From: Xenophilus sp. E41
GTDB lineage: Bacteria > Pseudomonadota > Gammaproteobacteria > Burkholderiales > Burkholderiaceae_C
NCBI RefSeq assembly: GCF_003671765.1
Contig: NZ_QPIB01000001.1
Span: 186,001-250,000, forward strand
Length of the DNA stretch: 64,000 nt
Reading direction: 5' to 3'
The notes below the pieces were generated by a model. The model had not been told where the DNA came from and did not search any database. It worked only from the letters and a program-made list of their open reading frames with translations. Made by a program: the position numbers and the translations under genes. Positions 17,463 through 25,867 of the stretch are shown piece after piece. Within the stretch, counting starts at the first letter, position 1, and every line of letters starts with the position of its first letter.

Positions 17463-18455
17463 TCAGTCTGCCGCTTCTTCGTCGCCTGCCGCGTCGTCGT
17501 CGGCGCGGCGGCCGGTGCCCTTCTTGGCCTTGAGCGCGGCCTCGCGCCGCTTGCGCAACTCGGCCTCGGCCTTGCGGCCGTCGCTCAGCCACTTGGTGAA
17601 CTGGTTGACCGTCTCGAGCGTGATGCGCCCGAGCACGCCGCTGCGGAAGTCGGTGATCAGTGCCTCGGCCGCCTTCTGCCGGTCGACCCGCCCCCCGCTG
17701 ACCAGGGCACCGCGCTTGCGGCCGATGGCGTCGAGGATGTCCTCGTCGGGCTGCGTGCACAGCGCCGCCTGGGCCGTGTCGGCCGCCAGCTTGTAGCGGC
17801 TGCGCAGCGCCTCGGTGTACTGGGCCTTGAGGTAGGCGATGAGCTCCAGCGCCACCTCCTCGTCGTCGTAGGCGTTGCGGCCCACCGCGCCGCTGATGGC
17901 CAGCCGGTAGCCGCTCTCGGGCACGATGATCTTGGGCCACAGCATGCCCGGCGTGTCGTAGAGGTAGAAGTCGTCGGCCAGCAGGATGCGCTGCTCCTGC
18001 TTGGTCACGCCCGCCTCGTCGGCCGCCTTGGCCTGGCGCTTGAGGCTCAGCGTGTTGATGAGGGTGGACTTGCCGACGTTGGGCACGCCGCAGATGAGCA
18101 CGCGCATGGGCTTGGCCAGCCCGCCACGGTTGGGCGACAGGCGGTGGCAGGCGTCGATGATGGCCTGGCGCTGGGCCGGCGCGGTCTGGCTGGCGTCCAG
18201 GGCGATGGCGCCGGTGGCGCTCTGCGCCTGGTAGTGGGCCAGCCACTCGACCGTGCGGGCGGGGTCGGCCAGGTCCTGCTTGTTGAGGATCTTCAGCCGC
18301 GGCTTGACCGAGGTCATGCCCTCGATGGCCGGGTTGGCGCTCGAGCCGGGCAGGCGCGCGTCGAGCAGCTCGATCACGACGTCGGTGGTCTTCAGCCGCT
18401 CCGCGATCGCCTTGCGGGTGGCATTCATGTGACCGGGGAACCACTGGATCGTCAT
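17463..18455 (-). CDS. ylqF: Ribosome biogenesis GTPase RbgA/YlqF
   Basis: A 330-residue circularly permuted GTPase that assists maturation of the large ribosomal subunit. The motif order is permuted as expected: G4 NKQD at 58-61, then G1 GVPNVGKST at 123-131, and G3 DTPG at 167-170. It opens with 'IQWFPGHMNATRKAIAE', the family signature. The C-terminal tail is highly charged and ends in an acidic stretch. Start ATG 18455. A dispersed repeat lies 70 bases upstream. Confidence 0.93.
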   Translation of the reverse strand: MTIQWFPGHMNATRKAIAERLKTTDVVIELLDARLPGSSANPAIEGMTSVKPRLKILNKQDLADPARTVEWLAHYQAQSATGAIALDASQTAPAQRQAIIDACHRLSPNRGGLAKPMRVLICGVPNVGKSTLINTLSLKRQAKAADEAGVTKQEQRILLADDFYLYDTPGMLWPKIIVPESGYRLAISGAVGRNAYDDEEVALELIAYLKAQYTEALRSRYKLAADTAQAALCTQPDEDILDAIGRKRGALVSGGRVDRQKAAEALITDFRSGVLGRITLETVNQFTKWLSDGRKAEAELRKRREAALKAKKGTGRRADDDAAGDEEAAD

Positions 18456-18815
18456 CGGGGCGCTGGCTGCTGGCTGGAAGGAAGGGAGAGCGCGATTGTC
18501 CGCGCTTGGCTCCGCGGCCCGTTCTGCTATCGAAATGAGAGCTGCTTGCGCAGGCAGGACGGGCGCCGCAGCCCGATTTGGCTTGAAAGACGACTCCGCC
18601 GGCCGCGGCTGTCCGCAGCCGGGTGTCCCCGCCGCTGCAGTGCACGGGCACGGTGACCTAACGGGCGGCTTCTCGGCGGCTGCGCCTACGCCCGGGACAG
18701 CGCAGGACCACAGCGCGCCCTGTCGCAACTGCCAAGCTGCAGGCATGCACCCGAACGGCTGCCCCAGGGCGGCCCGGGCGGTGCGTTCGACCTTTCCATC
18801 CACCCAGGAACACCC
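18456..18815. other. 360-base intergenic region
   Basis: Lies between the divergent rbgA (start 18455) and the small ORF at 18816. It holds one copy of the dispersed repeat (18526-18590). Beyond that no convincing ORF or hairpin terminator was seen; it should contain promoters for both genes. Confidence 0.6.
18526..18590 (+). repeat. Dispersed GCTAT-N7-ATAGC repeat, copy 2
   Basis: Stem GCTAT/AGAGC (one mismatch from ATAGC) at 18526-18542, then GCTGCTTGCGC, and the right-end motif GCCCGATTTGGCTTGAAA. Intergenic, 71 bases upstream of rbgA and pointing away from it. Confidence 0.82.
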
Positions 18816-19040
18816 ATGACCAACCCTCTCGACAGCGGTGACGGCACCCGTCCCACGACGGACGGCGCCGCCGCGAACATCGGCCCCGCCAAGAAGCTCA
18901 CGAGCAACGGCAACGTCGCTCCTGCGACGACCGAACGCATGACCCGCAAGCGCCAGGACGCCCAGTCCGCCGACAACGACGACTCGGATGCTTTCCACCT
19001 GCACGAGAACCTGAAGCCGGACAGCAACCAGGAACCCTGA
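18816..19040 (+). CDS. Small hydrophilic protein of unknown function
   Basis: A 74-residue, strongly hydrophilic protein rich in Asp, Asn, Thr and Ala, probably disordered and cytoplasmic. It is preceded by CAGGAACACCC before the ATG, an acceptable ribosome binding site. No signal peptide, membrane helix or known domain. I do not recognise the family. It converges with the acetyltransferase gene, whose stop is 69 bases away. Confidence 0.65.
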   Translation: MTNPLDSGDGTRPTTDGAAANIGPAKKLTSNGNVAPATTERMTRKRQDAQSADNDDSDAFHLHENLKPDSNQEP

Positions 19041-19109
19041 GGCCGGCCGGCGCCGCCATCCGCCAGGCTGGGCGCCCGCGGGGCGAATTCCGTCGCCCCC
19101 GCGCGCGGC

Positions 19110-20195
19110 TCAGCCGCGCTTGGCGAGCCAGGCGCCGATGGCTTCGCGCGGCGCTTGGTAGAAGGCCTCGCGCCGGTGGACCTCGTAGCCCATCTGGCGA
19201 TTGACGGCGAGCATCGGCGCGTTGACCTCGGCGTTGACGGTCACGGCACGGCGCAGCGTCGGATGCAGCTCGCGCGCGCCGATCAGCAGGGCCGCCTTCA
19301 CCGCCTTGGCCAGGCCGAGCCCGCGCCAGCGCGGGTCGGTGGTGGTGAGCTTCTGCCACAGCACATCCGGCATGCGCGCGTCCCACGACCCGATGCTCAG
19401 CGCCGCCACCTCGCCCGCCGCGCCGAGCAGCAGCGCCACGTGGTGGGCGCCGCCGCGCGCGTCCATGTCGGCGTACCAGCTGCGGAAGTCCTCCAGCGCG
19501 TGGCGCACCGGCGGGCCTTCGAGCGCGCCCAGCGGCACGTCGCGGAACAGCCGGTCGAACACCGGCAGCAGCTGCGCCAGACGGTCCAGCGGCACCCGGC
19601 CAGCGTGCAGTTCCCAGCGCAGGCCGTGCGCGGCGATGGCCGGCGCCTCGCGCCAGCGCTGCAGGAGCGCGGCGTCGAGGCGGTCGAAGTGCAGCCGGTT
19701 CTGGACCGTCGACAGCCTGGGCGGAGTGCCCAGCGACGCGAGCCAGGCCCAGGCCGCGGGGTCGTGCGCCTGCACCGTGACCAGCGTGCGCCCCTGCATC
19801 TGCAGGAAGTGGTGCAGCGTGCCGAGCATGCAAGCCGCGATGCCGCGCCGCCGCCATGACGGCAGCACGTAGCACCACGCGTCGGCCAGCGCGGCGTGCT
19901 CGTGCGCACCGGGCGTGCCAGCGCGGCGGACGCTGGCCAGCAGGTTGCCGACGGGTTCGCCATCGGCCGCCCACGCCGTCCAGCGGTGGTGCTGCACCAG
20001 CGGCTCTTCGCGCTGCAGGGTGCGAACGAACTCGTCGTCGCTCATGAGCGGCATGTCGGGCGCGCGGTCGAGGTCGCGCACGCGGCGGTAGCGCTGGTAG
20101 GCGGTCCAGGTCGACGCGCTGGCGCCGTGCACGTCGAAGGGCTCGATGCGGACGCCGGGCACGCGCGCCCGGTCCGCGAGGGGATCGTGTGTCAT
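19110..20195 (-). CDS. Tandem-domain GNAT N-acetyltransferase
   Basis: A 361-residue cytoplasmic acetyltransferase with two GNAT modules. Each half shows a motif A-like acetyl-CoA pyrophosphate loop: 'SWRRRGIAACML' in the first and 'DPRWRGLGLAKAV' in the second. In many such proteins only one half is catalytic. The start is ATG 20195; the preceding leader is poor in Shine-Dalgarno character. A 26-codon ORF with an excellent ribosome binding site lies about 100 bases upstream on the same strand and could be a leader. The acetyl acceptor is unknown. Confidence 0.85.
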   Translation of the reverse strand: MTHDPLADRARVPGVRIEPFDVHGASASTWTAYQRYRRVRDLDRAPDMPLMSDDEFVRTLQREEPLVQHHRWTAWAADGEPVGNLLASVRRAGTPGAHEHAALADAWCYVLPSWRRRGIAACMLGTLHHFLQMQGRTLVTVQAHDPAAWAWLASLGTPPRLSTVQNRLHFDRLDAALLQRWREAPAIAAHGLRWELHAGRVPLDRLAQLLPVFDRLFRDVPLGALEGPPVRHALEDFRSWYADMDARGGAHHVALLLGAAGEVAALSIGSWDARMPDVLWQKLTTTDPRWRGLGLAKAVKAALLIGARELHPTLRRAVTVNAEVNAPMLAVNRQMGYEVHRREAFYQAPREAIGAWLAKRG

Positions 20196-20298
20196 GGAAT
20201 TCCCACGGGAACGACGACCGCGCCACGCGGGGGCGTGGGCTCGGGCGTCTGGAACTGGAAGGACCGGCGCGGGGGCCGGCGCGATGCGGGGCGCGGCC

Positions 20299-20379
20299 TC
20301 AGCCGCGCGGCATGTGCGGGCAGCGGATGCCCGGCATGGCCACAGGTGCGGATGCGATGGGGAAGAAGCGGTTCGGCAT
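20299..20379 (-). CDS. Candidate 26-residue small protein or leader peptide
   Basis: A short ORF opening with MPNRFFPIA and closing with GIRCPHMPRG then TGA. The Shine-Dalgarno AGGAGGTGCCC immediately before the ATG is one of the strongest in the window, which is why I list it. The peptide has one cysteine, three prolines after internal Met/Gly residues, and no signal peptide. It lies between the thioesterase gene (stop 20482) and the acetyltransferase (start 20195), same strand. It may be a leader that couples or regulates the acetyltransferase, or a small protein in its own right. Confidence 0.5.
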   Translation of the reverse strand: MPNRFFPIASAPVAMPGIRCPHMPRG

Positions 20380-20481
20380 GGGCACCTCCTGTTCGCGTTG
20401 TTGTGGGATCGAGCGTGCCACTCTAGCGGCTGATCGCGCCGCCGGCCAGCGCGCTGTGGCGCGCACGCACAGGGGCCGGGA

Positions 20482-20910
20482 TCAGCGCGCCGGCGCCGCG
20501 TCCTCCACCGGCACCAGGATCGCGTCCCCGGTGGCGACCAGCTTGCGTGTGGCTGGGTCGCCGGCGCGCGCCTCGGCAAACAGCTCGGCGGTGGTGAAGA
20601 CCTGCTTGCGCCCCGCGCGCACGACCCGGCCGCGGGCGACGAAGCGCTCACCCACCGCCGGCGCCAGGCAATTGACCGCGAAGTGCGAGGCGAGCACGCG
20701 GCCCGACACGGTCGCCGCCGCGAATCCGCACACGGTGTCGATCAGCGCGCCGATCAGCCCCGCGTGCAGGAAGCCGGCGTACTGGCCCATGTCCTCCGCG
20801 CGCCAGGCGAGCTGCAGTTCGGCCTGGCCGTCGGCGGCCTGCGTGACCTCGAAGCCGGCCCAGCGGTTGAAGGCGGCGCTGGCGTTGATGGCGGTGATGG
20901 TGTCGAGCAT
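20482..20910 (-). CDS. PaaI family hot-dog thioesterase
   Basis: A 142-residue single hot-dog-fold protein that hydrolyses acyl-CoA or aryl-CoA thioesters, probably as a tetramer. The family's 'GFLHAGLIGALIDTVCGFAA' segment holds the conserved HxGxxxxxxD pattern forming the active site. Length is normal. Same strand as the acetyltransferase, 100 bases upstream of the small ORF. Substrate unknown; typical roles are rescue of dead-end CoA esters in aromatic degradation. Confidence 0.87.
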   Translation of the reverse strand: MLDTITAINASAAFNRWAGFEVTQAADGQAELQLAWRAEDMGQYAGFLHAGLIGALIDTVCGFAAATVSGRVLASHFAVNCLAPAVGERFVARGRVVRAGRKQVFTTAELFAEARAGDPATRKLVATGDAILVPVEDAAPAR

Positions 20911-21039
20911 CGGACGACTCCTGGTGGAACGGTGCAGGCACTCTAGGAATCACCGGGCCTGCGCGTCGTCCCGCGCGCGACGCTACCGCCCGCCGCGGTT
21001 GCGTGGGCGACAGACGCGCGGGCGACATCACGGCGCATT

Positions 21040-21103
21040 GCTATGGATTCGATAGCTGCGTGCGTCCGCCCGACGGGCGCTGCAGGCTTTTTTTGCTTGA
21101 AGC
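21040..21103 (+). repeat. Dispersed GCTAT-N7-ATAGC repeat, copy 3
   Basis: Perfect stem GCTAT-GGATTCG-ATAGC (21040-21056), then GCTGCGTGCG, GACGGGCGCTGCAGGC and a diverged right end with a T7 run and GCTTGAAG. Intergenic, about 95 bases upstream of the DUF4139 gene. Confidence 0.82.
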
Positions 21104-21197
21104 CGCGAATCCGCCAACCCCGAAACGCCGCGTGCGCCGTATGAGCCTTCATCGCCACCTGCGGACGGCGTCTTCATCAACTCCGGAGAAGTCCACC

Positions 21198-22850
21198 ATG
21201 TCTTTCCTGTCCTCGCCCCTCCTGCGCCCCGAGCCGCTGCTGGCCGCACTCGCCGCGGTCTTCACCCTGCCGGCCGCCGCACTCGACATGCCGCCGCCCG
21301 CCGCAGTCAACTCGCGCATCGCGCAGGTCAAGGTCTACCCGGGCAGCGCGACCGTCGAACGCGTGGCCCGCATCCCGGCCGGCAGCCGCAGCGTCACGCT
21401 CGCCTGCCTGCCGGCCGGCCTGGACGTGCAGAGCCTGCAGGTGAGCGCCGACGCTTCGGTGCGCGTGGGCGAGACCTCGGTCATCACCGAGCCACGCGCG
21501 CTCTCGGCCGCCTGCGCCACCAGTGCACTCGACGGCCGCATCCGCGCGCTGGAAGACCAGAAGGCCACGCTGCAGGCCGAGCGCGACGCGCTGGGCCTGG
21601 TCACCGGATATCTCAAGGGGCTGGGCGGCGGTGGCGACGGGGATGCGAAGCGGCCCGCGGTCGATGCGCGCAACCTGGCCGCGACCGCCGACGCGATGCG
21701 CCGCACCGGCCAGGAGTCGCTGCTGCGCCAGCACCAGATCGACCGGCGGCAGGAGGACCTCGACCGCCAATTGCAGCCACTGCTGGCCGAGCGCCAGCGC
21801 AGCCAGGGCGGCGAGAACGGCCAGGTCACGGCGGTGACGATCACGCTCGACGCGCCGCGCGAAGCCGAGCTGCGCCTCTCCTACCAGGTGGCCGGGCCGG
21901 GCTGGACGCCCAGCTACCGCGCACTGCTGGACACCACCACCCGCAAGCTGCGCATCGAGCGCCAGGCGCTGGTCGCGCAGGCCACGGGCGAGGACTGGCG
22001 CGGCGTGAAGCTCGTGCTGTCCACCGGCCAGCCGAGGCGCAACACGGCCGGCCGCACGCCCGCGCCGTGGCGCATCGGCGTCGAGCCGCCACCGCAGCAG
22101 CAGGTCGCGCGCGAGGACAGCGTGGCGCGCTTCGCCATGGCGCCGGCACCCGCGGCGCCCATGGCCGCGGCCAAGGCGATGCTGCCGGAGCGGCCGCTCT
22201 TCGACGTCAACGTGTTCCAAGGCAGCTTCGCCACCGAGTTCGACGTGACCCAAGCCATCGACGTGCCGTCGAACGGCCAGCGCGTAGCCATGCCGCTGGG
22301 CCAGCATGAAGACACGGCGCAGGTGGCGGTGCGCATCAGCCCGAGGCTGGAGCAGGCGGCCTACCTCGTGGCCGACATCGCGCAGCCCGAAGGTGTGTGG
22401 CCGGCCGGCGCGCTGCAGCTGTACCGGGACGGCGCCTTCGTCGGCAGCGGCCAGTGGAACGCGCCGGGCAACGTCGACGGGCCGGCACGCGTGACGCTCT
22501 CCTTCGGCCGCGACGAACTGGTGCGCGTGAGCGCCGAGCCCGAGCGCGACAACCAGGGCAGCGGCGGCTTCGCCGGCAGCCGTGCCGAGCGCCAGGTGCA
22601 GCGCGCCTATGTGGTGGAGAACCGGCACCGCACGCCGATCGCCGTGCAGGTGCTGGAAGCAGCGCCCGTGTCGGTCAACGAGCAGGTGCGCGTGGCGTCG
22701 CAGTTCTCGCCGCAACCGGCCGAGCTGGCGTGGAACCGGCAGCCGGGTGTGGCGATGTGGCGCACCGAGCTGGGCGCCGGCCAGCGCGCCCGCTTCACGG
22801 CCGACTACACCATCGGCTACCCGAAGGACGCGCGCCTGCAGGAGCGTTGA
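21198..22850 (+). CDS. DUF4139/MuiA-like exported protein
   Basis: A 550-residue secreted protein of the mucoidy-inhibitor A/DUF4139 family. The ATG at 21198 has GGAG 9 bases upstream and opens a signal peptide ending about 'LPAAALDM'. Next come an N-terminal DUF4140 domain ('VKVYPGSATVERVA'), a coiled-coil of about residues 105-190 ('LEDQKATLQAERDAL', many Gln/Arg/Leu), and the beta-rich DUF4139 domain ('SYQVAGPGWTPSYRALLD', 'GEDWRGVKLVLSTG', and 'VVENRHRTPIAVQVLEAAPVS'). Function is unproven; relatives are linked to exopolysaccharide control. Located in the periplasm or outer membrane. Confidence 0.85.
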   Translation: MSFLSSPLLRPEPLLAALAAVFTLPAAALDMPPPAAVNSRIAQVKVYPGSATVERVARIPAGSRSVTLACLPAGLDVQSLQVSADASVRVGETSVITEPRALSAACATSALDGRIRALEDQKATLQAERDALGLVTGYLKGLGGGGDGDAKRPAVDARNLAATADAMRRTGQESLLRQHQIDRRQEDLDRQLQPLLAERQRSQGGENGQVTAVTITLDAPREAELRLSYQVAGPGWTPSYRALLDTTTRKLRIERQALVAQATGEDWRGVKLVLSTGQPRRNTAGRTPAPWRIGVEPPPQQQVAREDSVARFAMAPAPAAPMAAAKAMLPERPLFDVNVFQGSFATEFDVTQAIDVPSNGQRVAMPLGQHEDTAQVAVRISPRLEQAAYLVADIAQPEGVWPAGALQLYRDGAFVGSGQWNAPGNVDGPARVTLSFGRDELVRVSAEPERDNQGSGGFAGSRAERQVQRAYVVENRHRTPIAVQVLEAAPVSVNEQVRVASQFSPQPAELAWNRQPGVAMWRTELGAGQRARFTADYTIGYPKDARLQER

Positions 22851-22862
22851 ACGGCGCGGCGC

Positions 22863-23063
22863 TCAGCGCCAGACATAGTGGCCGCGCACGTAGCGGCCGC
22901 GGTGGTCGCGGTGCGCGGGCACCCAGACCTTGTGCTTGCGATGGTGGGGGCGCGCGTGCGGACGCTCCATGTGCGGGCCGGGCGGCGGCGGGGGACGCAT
23001 CGGTTGAGCAAAGCTGGCCACACACATGGTGGCTGCGGCGAGCGCGATCAGGTATTTCTTCAT
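22863..23063 (-). CDS. Small His/Pro-rich exported protein
   Basis: A 66-residue protein with a clear signal peptide (MKKYLIALAAATMCVASFAQ, cut after Ala19-Gln or nearby) and a mature part of about 46 residues dominated by His, Pro and Arg, ending 'YVRGHYVWR'. The C-terminal 'VWVPAHRDHRGRYVRGHYVW' stretch resembles the short YXXGHW-like repeats of secreted small proteins. It might bind metal through its histidines (inference). Convergent with the DUF4139 gene, 12 bases between stops. Confidence 0.8.
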   Translation of the reverse strand: MKKYLIALAAATMCVASFAQPMRPPPPPGPHMERPHARPHHRKHKVWVPAHRDHRGRYVRGHYVWR

Positions 23064-23299
23064 GTTGGTCTGTCCTGTGAAAAGGCGAAACGATCTTTTG
23101 CCCGCGAGGGGCGGCACGACGCTAGCGCGCAGCGGATCGTTGCGGCTGTAGGCAAAGGCCGATGCCGGCCGCCACACCGGGGCGAGCGGGCCGATTGGGC
23201 AGGATCGCCGAACGGCGGCTTGGACCTCGGCCTACGCGTTCGGGCCCCTGCATGCCGCACCCTCGCGGACATGTTGAACTGCCCCAGGAGATGGCACGC

Positions 23300-23656
23300 A
23301 TGCAAATCCAGCTGAACACGAGCAACGGCGTCGAGAACAAGGAGTCGCTGGACCGCTGGGCCGACGAGGAGCTGCGCCAGCAGCTGCATCGCTATGCGGA
23401 CGATCTCACCCGCATCGAGGTGCACCTGAGCGACGAGAACGGCCAGCGCGCCAGCGATGCCGACAAGCGCTGCGTGATGGAGGCGCGGCTCGCGCACCAT
23501 GCACCGCTGGCCGTGACGCACGATGCCGGGACGCTGGATGACGCCTTCCGCGGTGCGCTGGACAAGCTCAAGCGCCAGATCGAACACAAGACCGAACGCA
23601 GCGCCAAGCACCGCGACCGCAGCACGATCCGCACCGTCGACGGCACGCTGGAGTGA
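23300..23656 (+). CDS. RaiA/HPF-like ribosome-associated protein
   Basis: A 118-residue protein resembling the ribosome hibernation factor family (S30AE): beta-strand opening 'MQIQLNTSNGVENKE', 'IEVHLSDENG', 'CVMEARLAHHAPLAVTHDA', and a C-terminal helix with basic residues ('KLKRQIEHKTERSAKHRDR'). AGGAG lies 9 bases before ATG 23300, which fixes this start over ATG 23291. It would bind the small ribosomal subunit during stress. The next gene begins at its stop codon, implying a shared transcript. Confidence 0.8.
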   Translation: MQIQLNTSNGVENKESLDRWADEELRQQLHRYADDLTRIEVHLSDENGQRASDADKRCVMEARLAHHAPLAVTHDAGTLDDAFRGALDKLKRQIEHKTERSAKHRDRSTIRTVDGTLE

Positions 23657-23658
23657 GG

Positions 23659-25854
23659 ATGGATGGACCGAGCGCGGCAACGCCGCATGCCTGGCAATTC
23701 GTCCGCGCGGGCGGCGTGGACCAGGTCATCTTCCGCAGCGGCGAGGACATCGCGCGCCTGCGCGAGCTCGACCCCAAGCTGTGGGTTGCCCTCGCCTGTC
23801 CGGTGCAAGGCCTGGAGTTCGATGCCCGCACGCTGGAGCTGATCGACACCAACCACGACGGGCGCATCCGCCCGCCCGAACTGATCGCGGCCTGCGAATG
23901 GGTGTGCAGGGAACTGCGCGACCCCGACACGCTGCTCGCGCCGCACGCCACGCTGGCCGTGGCCGATCTTGCCGAGGGCAGCGCATTGGCGCCCGAGGTG
24001 GCCCGCATCCTGGAGATCGTGGGCAAGGGCGCGGGCGATGCGCTCACGCTCGAAGATGTCACCGGCCGCAGCGAGCTGCTGGCCGCGATGCGCTTCAACG
24101 GCGACGGCATCGTGACGGCGGCGACGGCGCAGGACGCGCCGACGCAGGCGCTCATCCGCCGCATCGTCGCCACCCACGGCAGCGTGCAGGACCGCAACGG
24201 CGAAGCCGGCGTGGACCGCGCGCACGCCGACGCCTTCTTCGCCGACGTGCAGGCGCTGCGCGACTGGCATGCGCGGGCCGTGGCCGACGGGCCGGCCATG
24301 CCGCTGGGCGGCCGCACGCTCGATGCCGCGCAGGCGGTGGAGGCGGTGCACGACAAGGTCGAGGACTTCTTCGCGCGCTGCCGCGTCGCGGCCTACGACA
24401 TCCAAGCCGTGCCGGCGCTGAACCCCTCGCCCGCCGAGTACGAGGCGCTGGCCGGCCAGGCCATCGATGCGCACGCCGCGGCCCTCGCCGCGCTGCCGCT
24501 CGCGCCCGTCACACCGGGCCGCACCTTGCCGCTGGTCGGGCATGTGAATCCCGCCTGGGCCGACGCGCTGGGGCGCCTGCGCGATGCGGCGGCCGTGCCG
24601 CTGCTGGGCGAAGGCACCGAGGCCCTGAGCGAGGCGCAGTGGCGCGATCTGCTCGCCCGCCTGGCACCCTGCCGCGAGTGGCTGCGCACGCGGCCCGACA
24701 CGAAGCTGGGCGCCGCGGACTCGGCCGCACTCGATGCGTGGCTCGAAGCCCGGCCCGCGCTGCTCGCGCTCATCGCCGAGGATGAGGGCGTGGAGGCGCA
24801 CAACGCGCGCATCGTCGACCTGGAACGGCTGATCCGCCTGCGCCGCGACCTGGTCGCGCTGCTGCACAACTTCGTGTCCTTCAAGGCCTTCTACCACCGC
24901 GAGGGCGCGATCTTCCAGGCCGGCACGCTGTACCTCGACGGCCGCAGCTGCGACCTGACGGTGCGGGTGGACGACGCGAAGAAGCACGCCATGCTCGCCG
25001 GCCTGGCCAAGACCTGCCTTGCGTATTGCGACTGCACGCGCGAGGGCCAGAAGATGGGCATCGTGGCCGCCTTCACCGCGGGCGACGTCGACTTTCTTTT
25101 CGTCGGACGCAACGGCGTCTTCTACGACCGGCAGGGCCGCGACTGGGACGCCAGCATCACCAAGCTGATCGAGAACCCGACCAGCGTGGCGCAGGCCTTC
25201 TTCTCGCCCTACAAGAAATTCGTGCGCGTGATCGAGGAGCAGGTGGCCAAGCGCGCCGCGGCCAGCGAGGCCACGGCACAGAGCTCGCTGACGTCGGTGG
25301 CGACCTCGCTCACCACGGCCGACAAGGCGGCCGCCGCGCCGGCCAAGCCCGGCGTGGTGCCCAAGGCGGGCAACGGGCGCATCGACGTCGGGACGGTGGC
25401 GGCCATCGGCGTGGCGCTGGGCAGCATCAGCGCGGTGATGGTGGGCATCTTCGCGAAGTTCATCGACCTGGGCGCCTGGATCCCGATCGCCCTCGCAGGC
25501 ATCGTGCTGGCGATCTCCGGGCCGAGCATGCTGATCGCCTGGCTCAAACTGCGCCAGCGCAGCCTGGGGCCGATCCTGGACGCGAGCGGCTGGGCCATCA
25601 ACGGGCGCATGAAGGTCAACGTGCGGCTGGGTGCGTCGCTGTCGCAGGTGGCGCATGTGCCGGCCACGGCGCGGCGCATCACGCGCGACCCCTTTGCCGA
25701 CCGCAACGGCTTCGCCGGCGCGGCCGCCGCGGTGGTGCTGGTCGCCGCGATCGCGGTGCTGGCCTGGCGCATGGACTGGCTGGACCCGCGCCTGCCGGCC
25801 GCGCTGCAGCACGCACCGGAGGTGCCGGCTGCCACGGGCGCGCCGGCCTCCTGA
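23659..25854 (+). CDS. EF-hand-containing membrane protein of unknown function
   Basis: A 731-residue protein I cannot name. A canonical EF-hand loop (DTNHDGRIRPPEL) lies at about residues 63-75, and a second, weaker Asp/Gly loop ('RFNGDGIVTAATAQ') near 150. The large soluble N-terminal part (to about 560) is followed by two adjacent hydrophobic helices (about 573-625) and a final one near 690-705, so it is anchored in the inner membrane. ATG 23659 has GGAG 5 bases upstream; GTG 23653 would overlap the stop of the RaiA-like gene. Coupled to that gene. Calcium binding is inference from the loop. Confidence 0.8.
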   Translation: MDGPSAATPHAWQFVRAGGVDQVIFRSGEDIARLRELDPKLWVALACPVQGLEFDARTLELIDTNHDGRIRPPELIAACEWVCRELRDPDTLLAPHATLAVADLAEGSALAPEVARILEIVGKGAGDALTLEDVTGRSELLAAMRFNGDGIVTAATAQDAPTQALIRRIVATHGSVQDRNGEAGVDRAHADAFFADVQALRDWHARAVADGPAMPLGGRTLDAAQAVEAVHDKVEDFFARCRVAAYDIQAVPALNPSPAEYEALAGQAIDAHAAALAALPLAPVTPGRTLPLVGHVNPAWADALGRLRDAAAVPLLGEGTEALSEAQWRDLLARLAPCREWLRTRPDTKLGAADSAALDAWLEARPALLALIAEDEGVEAHNARIVDLERLIRLRRDLVALLHNFVSFKAFYHREGAIFQAGTLYLDGRSCDLTVRVDDAKKHAMLAGLAKTCLAYCDCTREGQKMGIVAAFTAGDVDFLFVGRNGVFYDRQGRDWDASITKLIENPTSVAQAFFSPYKKFVRVIEEQVAKRAAASEATAQSSLTSVATSLTTADKAAAAPAKPGVVPKAGNGRIDVGTVAAIGVALGSISAVMVGIFAKFIDLGAWIPIALAGIVLAISGPSMLIAWLKLRQRSLGPILDASGWAINGRMKVNVRLGASLSQVAHVPATARRITRDPFADRNGFAGAAAAVVLVAAIAVLAWRMDWLDPRLPAALQHAPEVPAATGAPAS

Positions 25855-25867
25855 AGACGCGCGCGCC

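Noticed and set aside
15517-17796. 759-codon plus-strand frame opposite the sheath gene
   Set aside because: Composition is that of an antisense frame; sheath and RbgA motifs are on the minus strand.
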